Translations under genes and position numbers: made by a program
NCBI GenBank assembly: GCA_018136815.1
Contig: CM030937.1
Coordinates: forward strand, 3,771,820 to 3,835,819
Origin: Isochrysis galbana
Lineage: Eukaryota > Haptophyta > Isochrysidales > Isochrysidaceae
DNA length: 64,000 bases
Direction: 5' to 3'
Shown here: in pieces, positions 20,281 through 31,990 of the stretch
Layout of the letters: every line of letters starts with the position of its first letter
How positions within the stretch are numbered: position 1 is the first letter of the stretch
The notes under the pieces: model-generated
Database searches by the model: none
Seen by the model: the letters and a program-made list of their open reading frames with translations, nothing else
What the model was told of the DNA's origin: nothing

Positions 20281-20662
20281 GCATGCAATGAATACACGTT
20301 ACTAGAACACACCATCGAAAATTATTTGGATCATGGCAATAAGTATGACGTGTGTGTAGTAGCGTACGTAGTACGTAGTTGACATAGTAGACGTCGTAGT
20401 TACTACGACATCAATCGAAGGTACACAAAAGCAATGTGCAAGGTATGCGATAGCAAAAGTACAATATGGAACAATGCATGCCACGAAAGAGTCCACGAGG
20501 TGAAGCCCGGGCACCAAAATGCCGAATGTAATGTCAAGGCTAGAATCGGTGCTCCTATTTGTTTTGCTGGCACGCCACGAGTGAAGACGCGGGGCATCGG
20601 AGAACAAGACGAAAATGGCCGTTCAGAAGGCATGGCGATAGAACGGTCTCTTCAGCCACGAC
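20281..20662. other. 3' flank of the fimbrin-like gene
   Basis: AT-richer than its surroundings and without a supported gene. The segment 20360-20410 is rich in GTAGTACGTAGTTGAC-type near-palindromes (TACGTA words). Polyadenylation signals for the minus-strand gene may lie here but none is clear. Confidence 0.4.
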
Positions 20663-23600
20663 TCACAAACTGGCGTCGTGCCGCCGAAGGTCTTCAGCCA
20701 TGGCCGCAGCAAGCAGGCAAAGGATCGACCGTGCACGAGCCTCGACGATGTCTTCCCAAGTGGCGAATACGAGGCACCCCATCTTGTGGGCGCACGAAAT
20801 GGTGTATTTGGCATTCTGTTCCCGTTCAAGCTCATTTTCGCCGCTGAGAATGAGCTCTGGCCGCACACAATCATCGGCGACCGAGCGAAGAAGTTGCAAT
20901 AAGAAGACCCCATCACGAATGGCAGGATCAGAAAAGCTGCGAAGACTAGTCACACTTGTGTCACAGCGCCTCACTTGGCAGTTCGCCCAGGCAAGGACGT
21001 CAGTCTCACCCATACCGAGATCATTCAAGAATTGGCAAGCATGTGAGCGCATAAGCTGTGAGGCCATTGAGAGGATGTAGGTAGAAAGGCCATCCGCCAA
21101 ATCCTTTCCAGCGATGCCTTCCACGTGCAAACCACGCTTCTGCGCAGTAGACACGCTGCGGTTGCAATTTTGGACGCGCTCGTAAATAGACCGTGGCTGG
21201 AGCACCACTTCACTCCAAACAATGCTACCAGGCTGAAGGAAATCGAGAATCTTCAAGAAAGCCACGCCATCACGGCAGTCCTCGTAGAGACTGCTAATGT
21301 ATTCAAGCCCGAGGCCAAGGGATGCCATCCACATACGCAAAGCACGTTCCTGCAAACAAGCATTGCGATCACGGTCAATTGTAGAGAAACCGAACCAATC
21401 ACGGCAGTGAGCATGTTGTCAGAAGCCGGTGTCGGGTACAACTTACAGAAACAAATGGAGGGCTAGCCGCACCTCTCTGGCTTGCGACGGGCTACCGCGA
21501 ATAGTTCGTTTTGGAGTCGAGCTTGGTGCCGTTGCTTCTTGCAAGCCGGGGAAGGCATGGAATATGGCAGCGACGAATCCCAATAGGAGTCGAGGGCGCG
21601 GTGTAGTTATATCGCTGGCAACCACTTCAAAGAGGTCGATGCCAGCGTTTTGTGCAGCCAAACAAATCTGATTGGCCCTTTGGTCAACTGACAACGAAGT
21701 ACACAAGGCGTCGCATGAAATTTCCCAACCATGGATCTCCCGAGGCAAAACTTGATGCAGGAGCACGGATAAGGCAACGCCGTCGGCAAGGTCTGTGTGC
21801 AAATTCGAAATGCGGAACGTCTTCGCGCATGACGTGTGCCCGGGATTGGACTCGATGAAACACCGAATGTGATGATTGATCCACCGCAGAAGCACCTGGA
21901 AGTCATGCAACAAGTGGGGGATCAACAATCTGCACTAGGATCGTCGATTCGAAAGCGTGGCCGCGGTAGCTGGAGTGCGCGTCAACGCGGGCACGCACAC
22001 CTGTTCAGGACGAAATTTCGAGAAGGCTACCGAATCCTCTCCAGGAAGAAGGAGGCTGAATAGATCTGGAATTTTCGTCGTGTCGATGGGATTCAAGAGC
22101 TCGGTTCTCGTAAGATTCCACAAAAGCTGAAGCGCTGCTTGCTGGTTATCACAAGCAGCTAGCATTTGTTGTGCCGTGAGCTTCTGTACACCACAGCCCA
22201 AAGATATCGCAGCATTCAAGCACAGCGTGTGATTTTGAAGTTTTTGCTCGGTGTTGAGCGGACCATCTCGCTCGAGGTTCAACGCCCGACAGTCAAGCCC
22301 AGATGCATCAACGTGAGCCACAAATTTTGAAAAGAGGATGCCATTAGCGGCCACGGTAAATAGCTGCCCACCTTCCACGTCAAGTGGGAACAAGTGCCCA
22401 ACGTCAGGGTCAGCGCGCAAAGCCCAGCCGACATGTCGAACCAAAGCTTGGCGCTCCGAATCATCGAAGTTTGCGTCGTGCACACCTGGCCTTACTTCTT
22501 GGGCGCCACCGAGACTAGCTGCCGACGCATAAGAGTGAGGTACATGCTCAATATGTTGTCTCATTGCCAATGAGATATCTTCTCGTGTGACTCCATTCCC
22601 TTGCGGGGTATTCGGCTGCTCAGCATTTGGCGCAGTCGTGGCATATATATGCGGTGCGTCTGGGACTTGGTGACGCCCTACCAGACCGATGCCCAATCCA
22701 GAAGTAGACATGTCCGTGTTTAGCTCGTGCACTTTCGTTTCAACTCCGAAATTCCGATCAGCTGGTCGTGTTAGGCCTTTTTCGGTACCCAGTGAAGCCT
22801 TGTTGAGCACATCGACTGTGGCATGCATGCTGTCGTTCACAGGCCGTCTGAGCATGGTTGCACTCCCCACAGCAAGCGATGAGTTGATAGTCCAGTTGGG
22901 ATGAGCCGATCTGCTCATATTTGAGTGAGAGGATGCTATCGTATCTACAGTAGCCGCGGGGTCCCCGTGCCGCGAGCTGGCTGAGTTCGAAGCATCCGCA
23001 CTCTCCCCATCAATGGGACTTGTTGAAGGCTCATCGGTATCCTCAACCGCCATTGCCACCTCGGTCTTGATTCGAGCTTTGACAGGGAGGTTGGTGGCAC
23101 TGGGCTGCTGAGGTGCCTTAGCTGTTGAGGCGGGACTCTCAATCTGAGAAGATGGAGTTGCAGGATGCGACCCCCAGTCGCGAAACCATCCACCAAGCGA
23201 CGCCACATGGTCGAATATGGATTGTTCACGAGGTGCACACGCCGCATCACCATCCGGGACGTCGCCATTCGGTCTAACAACTTGCGTCGGGGCGACATCC
23301 AAGTCATGGCCGATGTTTGCAGCACCATTAAGTGCAAGTGAGGCCTCGTGAACGATCCTCTCCTCGATGCTGCATGCATTACCAGGGGCGTCTTGATGGG
23401 CAGACTTGTTCGCTCGCACTGATGGCGAGGCGGCAGAAGTCATTCCCGTCTTAAGCAGGGCAGCAGCCTGCCGGGGAGTTCGAGGGGAGTTTATGGACCA
23501 GAAGTCCGTGAAGGGTGTGGAAGCCTGTGGAGCAGCAAGCGGCATCGTAGCAAGCGGCTTTAGTGCCGGCATACGAAGGGGTGCCGTCAAGCGAGCTTCG

Positions 23601-26600
23601 CCTGCCTCACGGGAACGTAATCCTTGTGCTACGTCGAAGGCGTCTCTTGCTGGACCGACGAGAGCGCGCTCTTCAGCCTCAGATAGCCCGATTGACTCGA
23701 GCTCGGCACCAGAGTCGAGCCATGGACCCCTCAGCTTATTTGCAAGCCCCACGTCGTCGCCTGGCATGTCCACTAGGATTCCTGCAGGCGCAGACGAAGG
23801 TGTACTCGACTTGCTCGTGGGAGCCTCTGGTGCTTCGCGTGCCCGGAGAGTACGTGCAGCGAGGAGGGCGTCGCGAGCTTGACAGCTCAGCTCCATTTCC
23901 CCCTCCTCCGAGAGACCAAGATCGTCCAGCTCACATCCGAAGTCGACCCAAGGACGGATTGGAGCACTGGGAAACTTCTCATCACACTCGCTATTCCTAG
24001 TTCGCCCTGGTGTGGCGTCATTCCGACGATTAGCATGACTCGGCCTCAACTCCGGACCTTCACGAGCGCGAAGTAAGCGTGCGGCGAAGAGGGCCTCTCG
24101 TCCTTGGCGGCTCAACTTCTTCTCCTCCGCCTCAGTCATACCCACAGAGTCGAGCTCACGTCCAAAATCGATCCAAGTTCGCTTGGGCAAGCTGGGCGTC
24201 TTTTCAAAATGCTCTTCGTCAGAAACCTGCCCCTGCTCGGAACCTTGCGCTCGGTGGGGGATGCCCGGGATGAATTCGACTCCCTCGCTTTTGCCGCCAT
24301 CGGGCAATTTTTGCACTGAACTCGGCCCATTTCTCAGTTTGCTAGGCTTCGCCTCTTGTGCCTCACGCGAGCGAAGCGCGCGCGCAGCAAGAAGAGCATC
24401 GCGCCCACAGAAGCTCAATGATTTTTCTTCAGCCTCTGTCAAGCCAAGATCGTCTAGTTCACATCCGAAAGACATCCAAGGACGGTCAGGTACACTAAGT
24501 GTAGATTCAGCCCCTTCAGCTTGGTTCTTTGAATTCGCCGGCATGGAGGGCATGTGATGCCCCGGCTTATTGGGCGCATTTTCCGTCGCCTCCCGTGTAC
24601 GAAGAATGCGCGCAGCCATAAGCGCATCGCGACCTTGGGCGCTGAGCTCATTCTCTTCTGCTTCTGACAAACCGATGGAGTCAAGCTCAATCCCAAAGTC
24701 CACCATCCCGCGTCCCGGCGGCCTGCGCTCGGCCCCTTCGCGACAGATACTGCCAAGATCGGGCGGCGTGCTGCGACGTGTCGCATGGCTTGGCACAGCT
24801 TCGGGTTTTTCTCGGGCGCGCAGGATCCGTGCAGCAACGATAGCGTCGCGACCTTGGCCACTGAGTGCTCGCTCTTCTTCCTCGTGCAAGCCGATCAAGT
24901 CGAGCTCACGTCCGAAGTCAATCCAAGGATGATGAGGCACGTTGGGTGCAGTCTCGCTGCCTTCAGTCTTGTTGATATTGAGAGAGAGAGGCATTGCCCG
25001 GGGGCCGGTTGTCCTGCTCGGCTTTGCCTCAGCCGCCTCCCGCATGCGCAGCGCTCGCGCGGCAATGAGTGCGTCGCGGCCCTGGCTGCTGAGCGCCTTC
25101 TCGTCGCTCACCGATAGCCCTACGGAGTCGAGCTCGAGCCCAAAGTCGACCCAAGGGCGCCGTGGCTTGCTCGGTTTGGACTCGGCACATTCCTCGACGT
25201 CGGTGCTTCCGGGCGCGAGCATTGCGCTTCGACGATCTGACGTGCTCAGCTTGGCCTCGGCCGCCTCTCTCTCACGTAGCGCTCGCGCGGCAATGAGTGC
25301 GTCGCGGCCCTGGCTGCTGAGCGCCTTCTCGTCGCTCTCCGATAGCCCTACGGAGTCGAGCTCGAGCCCAAAGTCGATCCATGGGTGATGAAGCTTGCTC
25401 GGTTTGGACTCGGCACATTCCTCGACGTCTGTGCTTCCGGGCGCGAGCTTTGCGTCATGACGATCTGAAGTGCTCAGCTTGGCCTCGGCCTCCTCCCGCA
25501 TGCGCAGCGCTCGCGCGGCAATGAGTGCGTCGCGGCCCTGGCTGCTGAGCGCCTTCTCGTCGCTCTCCGATAGCCCTACGGAGTCGAGCTCGAGCCCAAA
25601 GTCGACCCAAGGGCGCCGTGGCTTGCTCGGTTTGGACTCGGCACATTCCTCGACGTCGGTGCTTGCGGGCGCGAGCATCGCGCCGCGACGTTCCGACGTG
25701 CTCAGCTTGGCCTCGGCCTCCTCCCGCATGCGCATCGCTCGAGCGGCAATGAGTGCATCGCGGCCTTGGCTGCTGAGCGCCTTCTCGTCGCTCTCCGATA
25801 GCCCTACGGAGTCGAGCTCGAGTCCAAAGTCGACCCAAGGGCGCCGTGGCTTGCTCGGTTTGGACTCGGCACATTCCTCGACGTCGGTGCTTCCGGGCGC
25901 GAGCATCGCGCCGCGACGTTCCGACGTGCTCGGCTTGGCCTCGGTCGCCTCTCTCTCACGTAGCCCTCGCGCGGCAATGAGTGCGTCGCGGCCTTGGCTG
26001 CTGAGCGCCTTCTCGTCACTCTCCGATAGCCCTACGGAGTCGAGCTCGAGCCCAAAGTCGATCCATGGGTGATGAAGCTTGCTCGGTTTGGACTCGGCAC
26101 ATTCCTGGACGTCTGTGCTTCCGGGCGCGAGCTTTGCGTCATGACGATCCGACGTGCTCGGCTTGGCCTCGGTCGCCTCTCGCGCAAGCAGCACGCGCGC
26201 GGCGATAAGCGCGTCGCGGCCCTTGCTGCTCAGGGCGCTCTCGTTCTGCTCTGATAGGCCAACGTTATCCAATTGAATCCCGAAGTCGATCCACGGTCGG
26301 CAGGTCTCGCTCGTCGAGGTCTCCCTATGCTCGGTCTCATCGATGCTCCCCAACGTGGGTGCTGCACGCCTTTCACCGATATATTTGCTCGGTATAGCTT
26401 CTTTTTGCTCACGCAAACGAAGCGCGCGAGCGGCAACAAGCGCGTCACGGCCCTCCCTGCTGAGCTGCCTCTCGTCCGCCTCCGATAAGCCGATCGAATC
26501 CAATTCCCAACCAAATGCAAGCCACGATCGATCGGCTTTGCCTAGCACAGCTTCTCGGCATTCACTATAATTGGCGCTGACAAACTTTGTCGCAGCGCCC

Positions 26601-29600
26601 AGGTCGCGCTTTGGCACGCTGAGGGACGCCTCTGTACTTTCCTGTCTTCGCATGGCGCGTGCGGCAACCATTGCATCCCGAGTCTGACTGCTCAAGCCTT
26701 CCTCGTCCGCTTCCGACAAGCCCACTAGATCAAGCTCAAAGCCCATCTCTAGCCAACGATGAGCAGGGCTGCTAAGAGCGGCCTCGAGGCCCTCCTTGCA
26801 GCCAGTGGTGAGTGACTTGGGCATCGTTGCAAAGCTCCGAGAGGACTCGCTCACCTTGGCCTCCGCGCCTTCACGCAGGCGAAGGCATCGTGCAGCTACA
26901 AGTGCATCGCGACCGCTACTGCTCAGCTGTAATTCTTCGGACTCCGTTAGGCCAATGGAATCCAAGTGCAACCCAAAGGCGACCCAGGGACGGCTGGCTT
27001 CGCTGGGCGATGCCTCGTTTTCCTTGCTTCCACCATAACTAGAGAATCCGACGTCCAATTTCCCACAACGGTCCGACTTGCTCGGCGTAGCCTCAGAATT
27101 TTCGCGTGCCCGGAGGGCACGTGCGAGAATGAGCGCATCCCGCCCCTGGCAACTGAGCTTTTTCTCGTCGGCTTCTGATAGGCCAACAGAAGAAAGTTCG
27201 AGTCCAAGCTTGACCCAAGGGCGATTTAAGCTGCCCGGGTGTGTTTCGGAGCCCTCGGAAACAAGGGCTTGCATATGTGTTCCGAACGGCTTGCGCGCGA
27301 ATTTGCTGGGTGCAGCCTCGAAGCCCTCTGCCTTTGTCCCGCCCGCGAGGTCGGGGAACGGCCCCTGCACACGATTCGATCGGCTGGGCGCCGACTCGTT
27401 CCGTTCACGAGCCAGGAGAGCGCGCGCTGCAATGCGGGCATCGCGCCCTTGGACGCTGAGCTTCCGTTCTTCGTCTTCACTTAAGCCAACGCAATGTAGA
27501 TCAAATCCGAATTCAAGCCATTCGCGATGTGGCTTGCTCGCAACGCTCTCCGCAACCTCGGCCAGATTCAAGCGACCACGAAGCACTCTCGCGAGAGCCA
27601 TAGCATCGCGTGAGAATGTGCTCAATTCACGCTCTTCATCTTCACCAAGAGCACATCCGTGGAGGTGTGCTCCGAAGTCAGCCCAACGCCGATTCTGCCG
27701 GCTGGTTAATTTCTCGACACCTTCTTGCCCAACCACGAAACCTCGCATCGAACACGCTCGTGCAGCCTGAAGTGCACTCCGCGCGAAACTACTTAGAGAT
27801 TGCTCCTCGTCCTCGTTGAGGCCTGCAGCGAGCAACTCAAAGCCGAATTCGATCCACTGGCGATTCGCAGTGCTCAAGCCCGATTCACCGTTTTCTTCCA
27901 GATCCAATCCACCACGCGCACGTAGAGCGCGTGCTGCAATGATGGCATCTCTCGCAAAGCTACTCAGTGAGAGCTCGTCGTCCTCGTCAAGGCCCAGGGC
28001 ATCAAGCTGGAGTCCGAAATCCATCCATTCACGTTTGGCTTTGCTGAGCTTTGCCTCAGAGCTCTCCTGCAGGGTGAGCGCGCCACGAGCGCGTAGAGCT
28101 CGTACGACGCAAAGCGAGTCTTGTGCGAAGCTGCTCAGTGCCTGCTCATCGTGTTCAGTCAAGCTTGCGTCATCCAGTTGGAGCCCGAAGTCTACCCATC
28201 GATCGGTGCACTTGACGATAGGCTGCTCGAATTCGCCTGCGGCCGCTGTATTGCCTCGAGCACGTAGGACACGCGCTGCAACCAAAGCATCTCGACCTTG
28301 AATACTCAGGGTCTTCTCCTCGCCCTCAAAAAGGCCAACGGCATCAAGTTCCATACCAAACTCAACCCATGGGCGACTTGCCTTGCTCAGCGATGCTTCC
28401 TCGCCTTCTCTCAGCCCCATAGCCACGTGAGCTCGAGCTCCTCGCGCAGCAGCAAGCGCGTCCCTTGCGAAGGTACTTAGCTCCTTCTCTGCCGCTTCTG
28501 TCATGCCGATGGAGTCGAGTTCCTGTGCAAACTCTAGCCATCGATAGCCTGCAGTAGCTGCAGCTGCGTCCATGAGTCCTCCTGCGGCGACTTCTGCCCT
28601 TGCCTCGTTCAAAGCATCTCGACCTCGGGCACTCAACTTCACTTCGTCGGCAAACGAAAGCTGGGCTGATGCAAGGGCAACACCAAGCTCACGCCACATG
28701 ACTGTCTCTGTGTCATTGGTGTCTGTCGCCATTTTAGACATCCTTGACACACGGCTGCTCCTCGCACTGAGATCGGGATTTAGTCGAGCGCTCATAGTTT
28801 CGGTACGCTGGAGCGTCGGTCCGACACGACTGAGCCGTAGAGGCTTGATCGCGTCCTGTGATGATGCCAGTGGTGAAAGTGGCTCGTCCAGCATCTTGGG
28901 CTGCAATCGAGCCTCGTCCTTACGACCACGCGCCCGTGCAACGCGAGCCGCAACTAGGGCATCTCGCCCACGAGGCGTGAGTTGATTTGCTTGTCCACCA
29001 CTCAGCTGCAGATGGAGAAGCTCGCGACCTAGGTCAAGTTTGAAGGGCTTGGGGGCGGCACACGTCTGTATTTGCATCTCACCTCGAGCGCACACTCGTT
29101 CTCTTTGATCTCCACGAAGCGACAAATCGAGCGAATTCACCAGCCGCTGCCGAACATCCTCAGAGTCCCGCTCTTCGCCATCTTCTTGCTTTGTTGAGTC
29201 CCCTCGTCGTGCATATGCAATGCGAGCGGCGACAAGTGCTTCGCGCGCGCCCAGACTAAGATTTTTCTGCTGCTCCTCGCTGAGGTCGAGGCGAAGGAGC
29301 TCGAGACCGGCATCGACACTCGCAACTTGACAAGTGGCACCGCCTTGCACATCAGAATCTGCATGAAGAGGATCTGGATCATTGCCTGCAACTCTTGAGG
29401 TCATGTCTGGATTGAGACGAGCGCTCATCGTTTCCGAATGCTGTAGCTGTGGCACAACACCATCCAGCTGTAGTGGCTTCACTGCTGGATGCTGTGCTGC
29501 CACCGAAGCATTGTTCACCAATGATAATTTCATGTGGGTCTGATGGTTTCTTCCCCTTGCCCTTGCCACTCGTGCAGCCACGAGCGCGTCTCGACCTCGC

Positions 29601-30265
29601 GGTGTCAGCTGATTAGCCTGCCCATCGCTCAACTTCAGCTGGAGGAGTTCATGGCCCAAATCCAGCTTGAACGGTAATGGAGCCTTGAGTTGCTGTGCCT
29701 GCAATTCCCTAAGAGCATGAAATCGATCTTCTTGGTCACCCCGCAACGAAAGATCCAAGGAATGCAACGTAATGTCCTGGTGAGCTGGCGTTCCGGACGA
29801 CGTGCCTACATCGGAGCCGCCGTCCATGTATCGTTCCGCTGCGCCGCGACGTGCCCGTGCCACTCGGGCAGCCACGAGCGCCTCACGCGCATCAATGCTA
29901 AGTGCTCGCTCTTGTTCAACGGTAAGACCCAGGCGAAGAAGCTCAAGGCCCGTCTCGACATGATCCACATTGGCCTCGGAGTGTTCACGACGACCAGTCA
30001 CGTCCGGGTTCAATCGTGCGCTCATCGTCTCAGAGCGCTCGAGAGTGGCAGGTGCCGCCGACAACTGGAGAGGTGTAATGGCCGGCATCGAAGGGGTGGG
30101 AACGCCTCCACTGGTGGCAGCTAGCCCATTTCCTGCCGAGAGCGACGAGGAGGAAACCTGCTTCGCCGGGGGCAGTGCTGAGCCTTGCCGTACCACCCCT
30201 TCGGCCTCCGGCGACACCTTCTCCGGCGCTGGCCCCCCCTTTTTCTTGAAGAGAGTCTTGAGCAT
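20663..30265 (-). CDS. Giant fimbrin/plastin-like protein: ~28-copy repeat extension plus four CH domains
   Basis: Exons 30265-21999, 21929-21473 and 21349-20663 join in phase over 69-bp (GTGCGT...GCAG) and 123-bp (GTGCGG...TGCAG) introns and give about 3,136 residues. The C-terminus holds four calponin-homology domains in fimbrin order. CH1 ends exon 1 (GGQLFTVAANGILFSKF, AAISLGCGVQKL). CH2 is in exon 2 (NLHTDLADGVALSVLLHQVL, LLLGFVAAIFHAFPGL). CH3 and CH4 are in exon 3 (ALRMWMASLGLGLEYISSLY; SLRSFSDPAIRDGVFLLQLL, NAKYTISCAHKMG). Fimbrins bundle actin filaments and are normally about 600-700 residues. Here residues about 95-2220 are some 28 copies of a motif like FGLELDSVGLSESDEKALSS followed by QGRDALIAARALR. 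Near the N-terminus ETMSARLNP occurs three times. EF-hands usual in animal plastins are not seen. Ser/Pro-rich linker at about 2220-2590. The function of the repeats is unknown. Confidence 0.88.
23600..29975 (-). repeat. Coding tandem repeats of the fimbrin-like gene (~28 units)
   Basis: Unit core: a Trp or aromatic, (D/E)FG.(E/Q)LD.(V/I)GL(S/T)E, an acidic pair, LS..(G/A)RDAL.AARALR.RE, then a variable Ser/Lys spacer. The first four units form two alternating types (GLELLRLGL and KLDLGHELLQL), joined to SLDLSLRGDQ blocks. So a larger module was duplicated first and single units expanded later. The 25147-26060 part has a 228-bp period and near-identical units. Confidence 0.88.
25147..26060 (-). 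repeat. Four near-identical 228-bp units inside the fimbrin-like gene
   Basis: Units starting near 25147, 25375, 25603 and 25831 share long exact stretches such as CCGATAGCCCTACGGAGTCG. Spacing between identical points (25150 and 25606) is 456 bp, i.e. two 76-codon units. This is recent tandem amplification or gene conversion, in contrast to the diverged outer units. Confidence 0.85.
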
Positions 30266-30451
30266 TCCGGCCGGAGCGCTCCCCCCACCGTTGCGACGCT
30301 CCGCGCGCTCTGGTTCTCCGTTTCTGGGCGAGAGAAAGCGAGCGCGGGTCGCGCGCCATCAGAAACCGGCGGTGAGGCAAAGCGTGGGACCCCAGGAGGG
30401 GCCTTTCTTTTTTCTCTTGGTATGATAGACAGTGAGCTTTAGTTTACGCAA

Positions 30452-30920
30452 GTGAACGCCAACGGAGCAGCGAGGCGCGAAGACCGGAGAAAAGAAAACG
30501 GTGGGCCCACACCCCCTTCTTTGCTCGTCGCCGCGCGCCGCTCGCCCCGCTCCAACACACACACACCACAGCCCACATCGCTATGTCGACCCCCAGCCCA
30601 GCTTGCGCCCACCGACGCCACCGCCGCCGACGACTCGCCTTTGCTCGTCGAGGCGACTGACGCGGCGGCGCCGGCGGACAGCGAACCGGCGCACGGGGCG
30701 ACGGGGTACGAGTTCTTCGTGCCTGACGATGCGTACGACGGGCTAGACGAGGCCCGGGCCGGCCTCCTGGCGGGCGAGCCGCCCGACCTGGTGGCTGGTG
30801 GCTGGTGGGCGCGCTGCTCCTCCTGGGCGATGATCGCCGCGCCCGCTGGGGCTTCGTCAAAGGGCTCGGCCTGGGCGGCTACGGTCTGGTTCCCCTTGGG
30901 GGCTAGAACGCTAAGCGCCA
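30452..30920 (+). CDS. Possible truncated 5' exon of an unknown gene
   Basis: An open frame runs 30452-30952 and has a plausible Ala/Asp/Glu-rich composition (YEFFVPDDAYDGLDEARAGL). It then enters an R3a repeat at 30921, where any original gene is broken. It lies divergent from the fimbrin start, with about 190 bp between them, so its first part overlaps the presumed fimbrin promoter. No family recognised. It could equally be fortuitous in GC-rich DNA. Confidence 0.25.
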
Positions 30921-31060
30921 AAGTCGCGTTCCGTCAAAAGAGGGCCATGTGATAGTTTTGTTTTCACTCCGACTGTTATGTTAGTACATGCACAAGGACG
31001 CGGCGCGTGCGCATAGCAGCTAAGCAGGCTGAGTTTTCATCTTCTTCGTCTTTTTCTCAA
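30921..31060 (+). repeat. R3a repeat, copy with both ends
   Basis: Starts AAGTCGCGTTCCGTCAAAAG and ends with GCTGAGTTTTCATCTTCTTC plus GTCTTTTTCTCA. The last 31 bp recur exactly at 50926-50955. The same head and tail pair occurs at 50774-50955, which defines the unit. Confidence 0.75.
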
Positions 31061-31566
31061 CTAAGTTTATACTTGGTCGCCATGGAGCGCACCGCCGCGA
31101 CTCCTCTCTCTTTCGGCCCCCCCGCCGAGGGCGCCCCCCCAGTACCCATGGAGCAGTCGCTGGCGAAGCGACCGCGTCCGCCCGCGGAGGCCGAGCAGGT
31201 GAGTGCGACTCGCGTCGCGCCACACGGCCCGTGGCCTCGGCCACGCCACCCTCAGCAGCCATGCTGGCCCCCCCCATGGGAGACAGCAGGCTGTGGACCC
31301 CACCCGGCCTACACCTACACCTACACCAGACGAGACACAACAATCCTCCAACAGGCATGCCTTATGGCAGGGGCCTCACCCACCCTGGAGACGGCCGCGC
31401 CGCCTCGGCAGCGCGGCCCGAGACCGGGTGGCCCTTATGGGCACATTCCTCATGCAACAACAGATGCGCACAACACCAGAGGACTGACACACAAACGCAC
31501 ACCATGGCGAGACACCCCCGGGCCTACACAAGGAAGGGAACCAAGGAGAAGGATAGTACATATATC
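31061..31566 (+). other. R1 head and possible orphan first exon
   Basis: AACTAAGTTTATACTTGGTC at 31061 is the first 20 bp of R1. An ATG at 31082 opens a 39-codon frame ending in CAG|GTGAGT at 31200, which looks like a first exon with donor site. No acceptor exon is visible before the R2/LINE block at 31567. Rejected as a firm gene. Confidence 0.3.
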
Positions 31567-31990
31567 AAAAAAAAACCTTTTAATATTCTTACCGCACTCG
31601 CGGCGAATGGAACCACTACCTACTACACGTAGTACGTAGCATACTTTCTACACCCCCATTCCCCCGGCCCTTCTCCCCCCGCCATCAGGCGGCTCCCCTC
31701 GTACACTACTAGGGGGATAGGGGTAAAGGGCTTAGATATGGTCCGGTGGCCCGCGCCTCCCCCCGGTGATCTTTCCCCCCCTTCCTCCTGTGTCTCCGAG
31801 TGGGCGGCCGACTCTGTCCCGACTTATCCTGTAAACAGGAGCGGGACTTACCGATTTTCCGGTGGGCGGAGCTCTCGCTCCGCCCCCCCCCTTCTCCGCG
31901 CTCTCTCTCCCCTCTCCTGCGGCACGCGCGATGGCGCGCCTGCGGCAGGCCTCCAGCTGCCCTCTGGCGGCCCCTGGAGCCCTTCCCTTC
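31567..31990 (-). repeat. R2 repeat (short element sharing the LINE 3' terminus)
   Basis: The minus strand reads from GGAGGCCTGCCGCAGGCGCG through GTAAGTCCCGCTCCTGTTTA and a ...ATCTAAGCCCTTTACCCCTA block to GTAAGAATATTAAAAGG and nine T. Related copies: 52490-52870, 61905-62270 and 43186-43265 (3' end only). Only the last ~20 bp and the T-tail match the LINEs, so it is a separate non-autonomous family. It sits directly at the 3' side of the LINE at 31991-33515. Confidence 0.75.

Noticed and set aside
25470..26072. 200-residue plus-strand Ser-rich repeat protein
   Set aside because: It is the antisense shadow of the fimbrin-like repeat array. The minus strand reads through with conserved protein motifs and ends in CH domains.
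31082..31200. First exon ending in CAG|GTGAGT
   Set aside because: It begins inside an R1 head and no downstream exon was found. Kept only as a remark.
31840..31866. A 23-nt intron or introner element in R2
   Set aside because: Far shorter than the 66-156 bp introns inferred here, and R2 copies are intergenic. The donor/acceptor words are reported only as a conserved motif.
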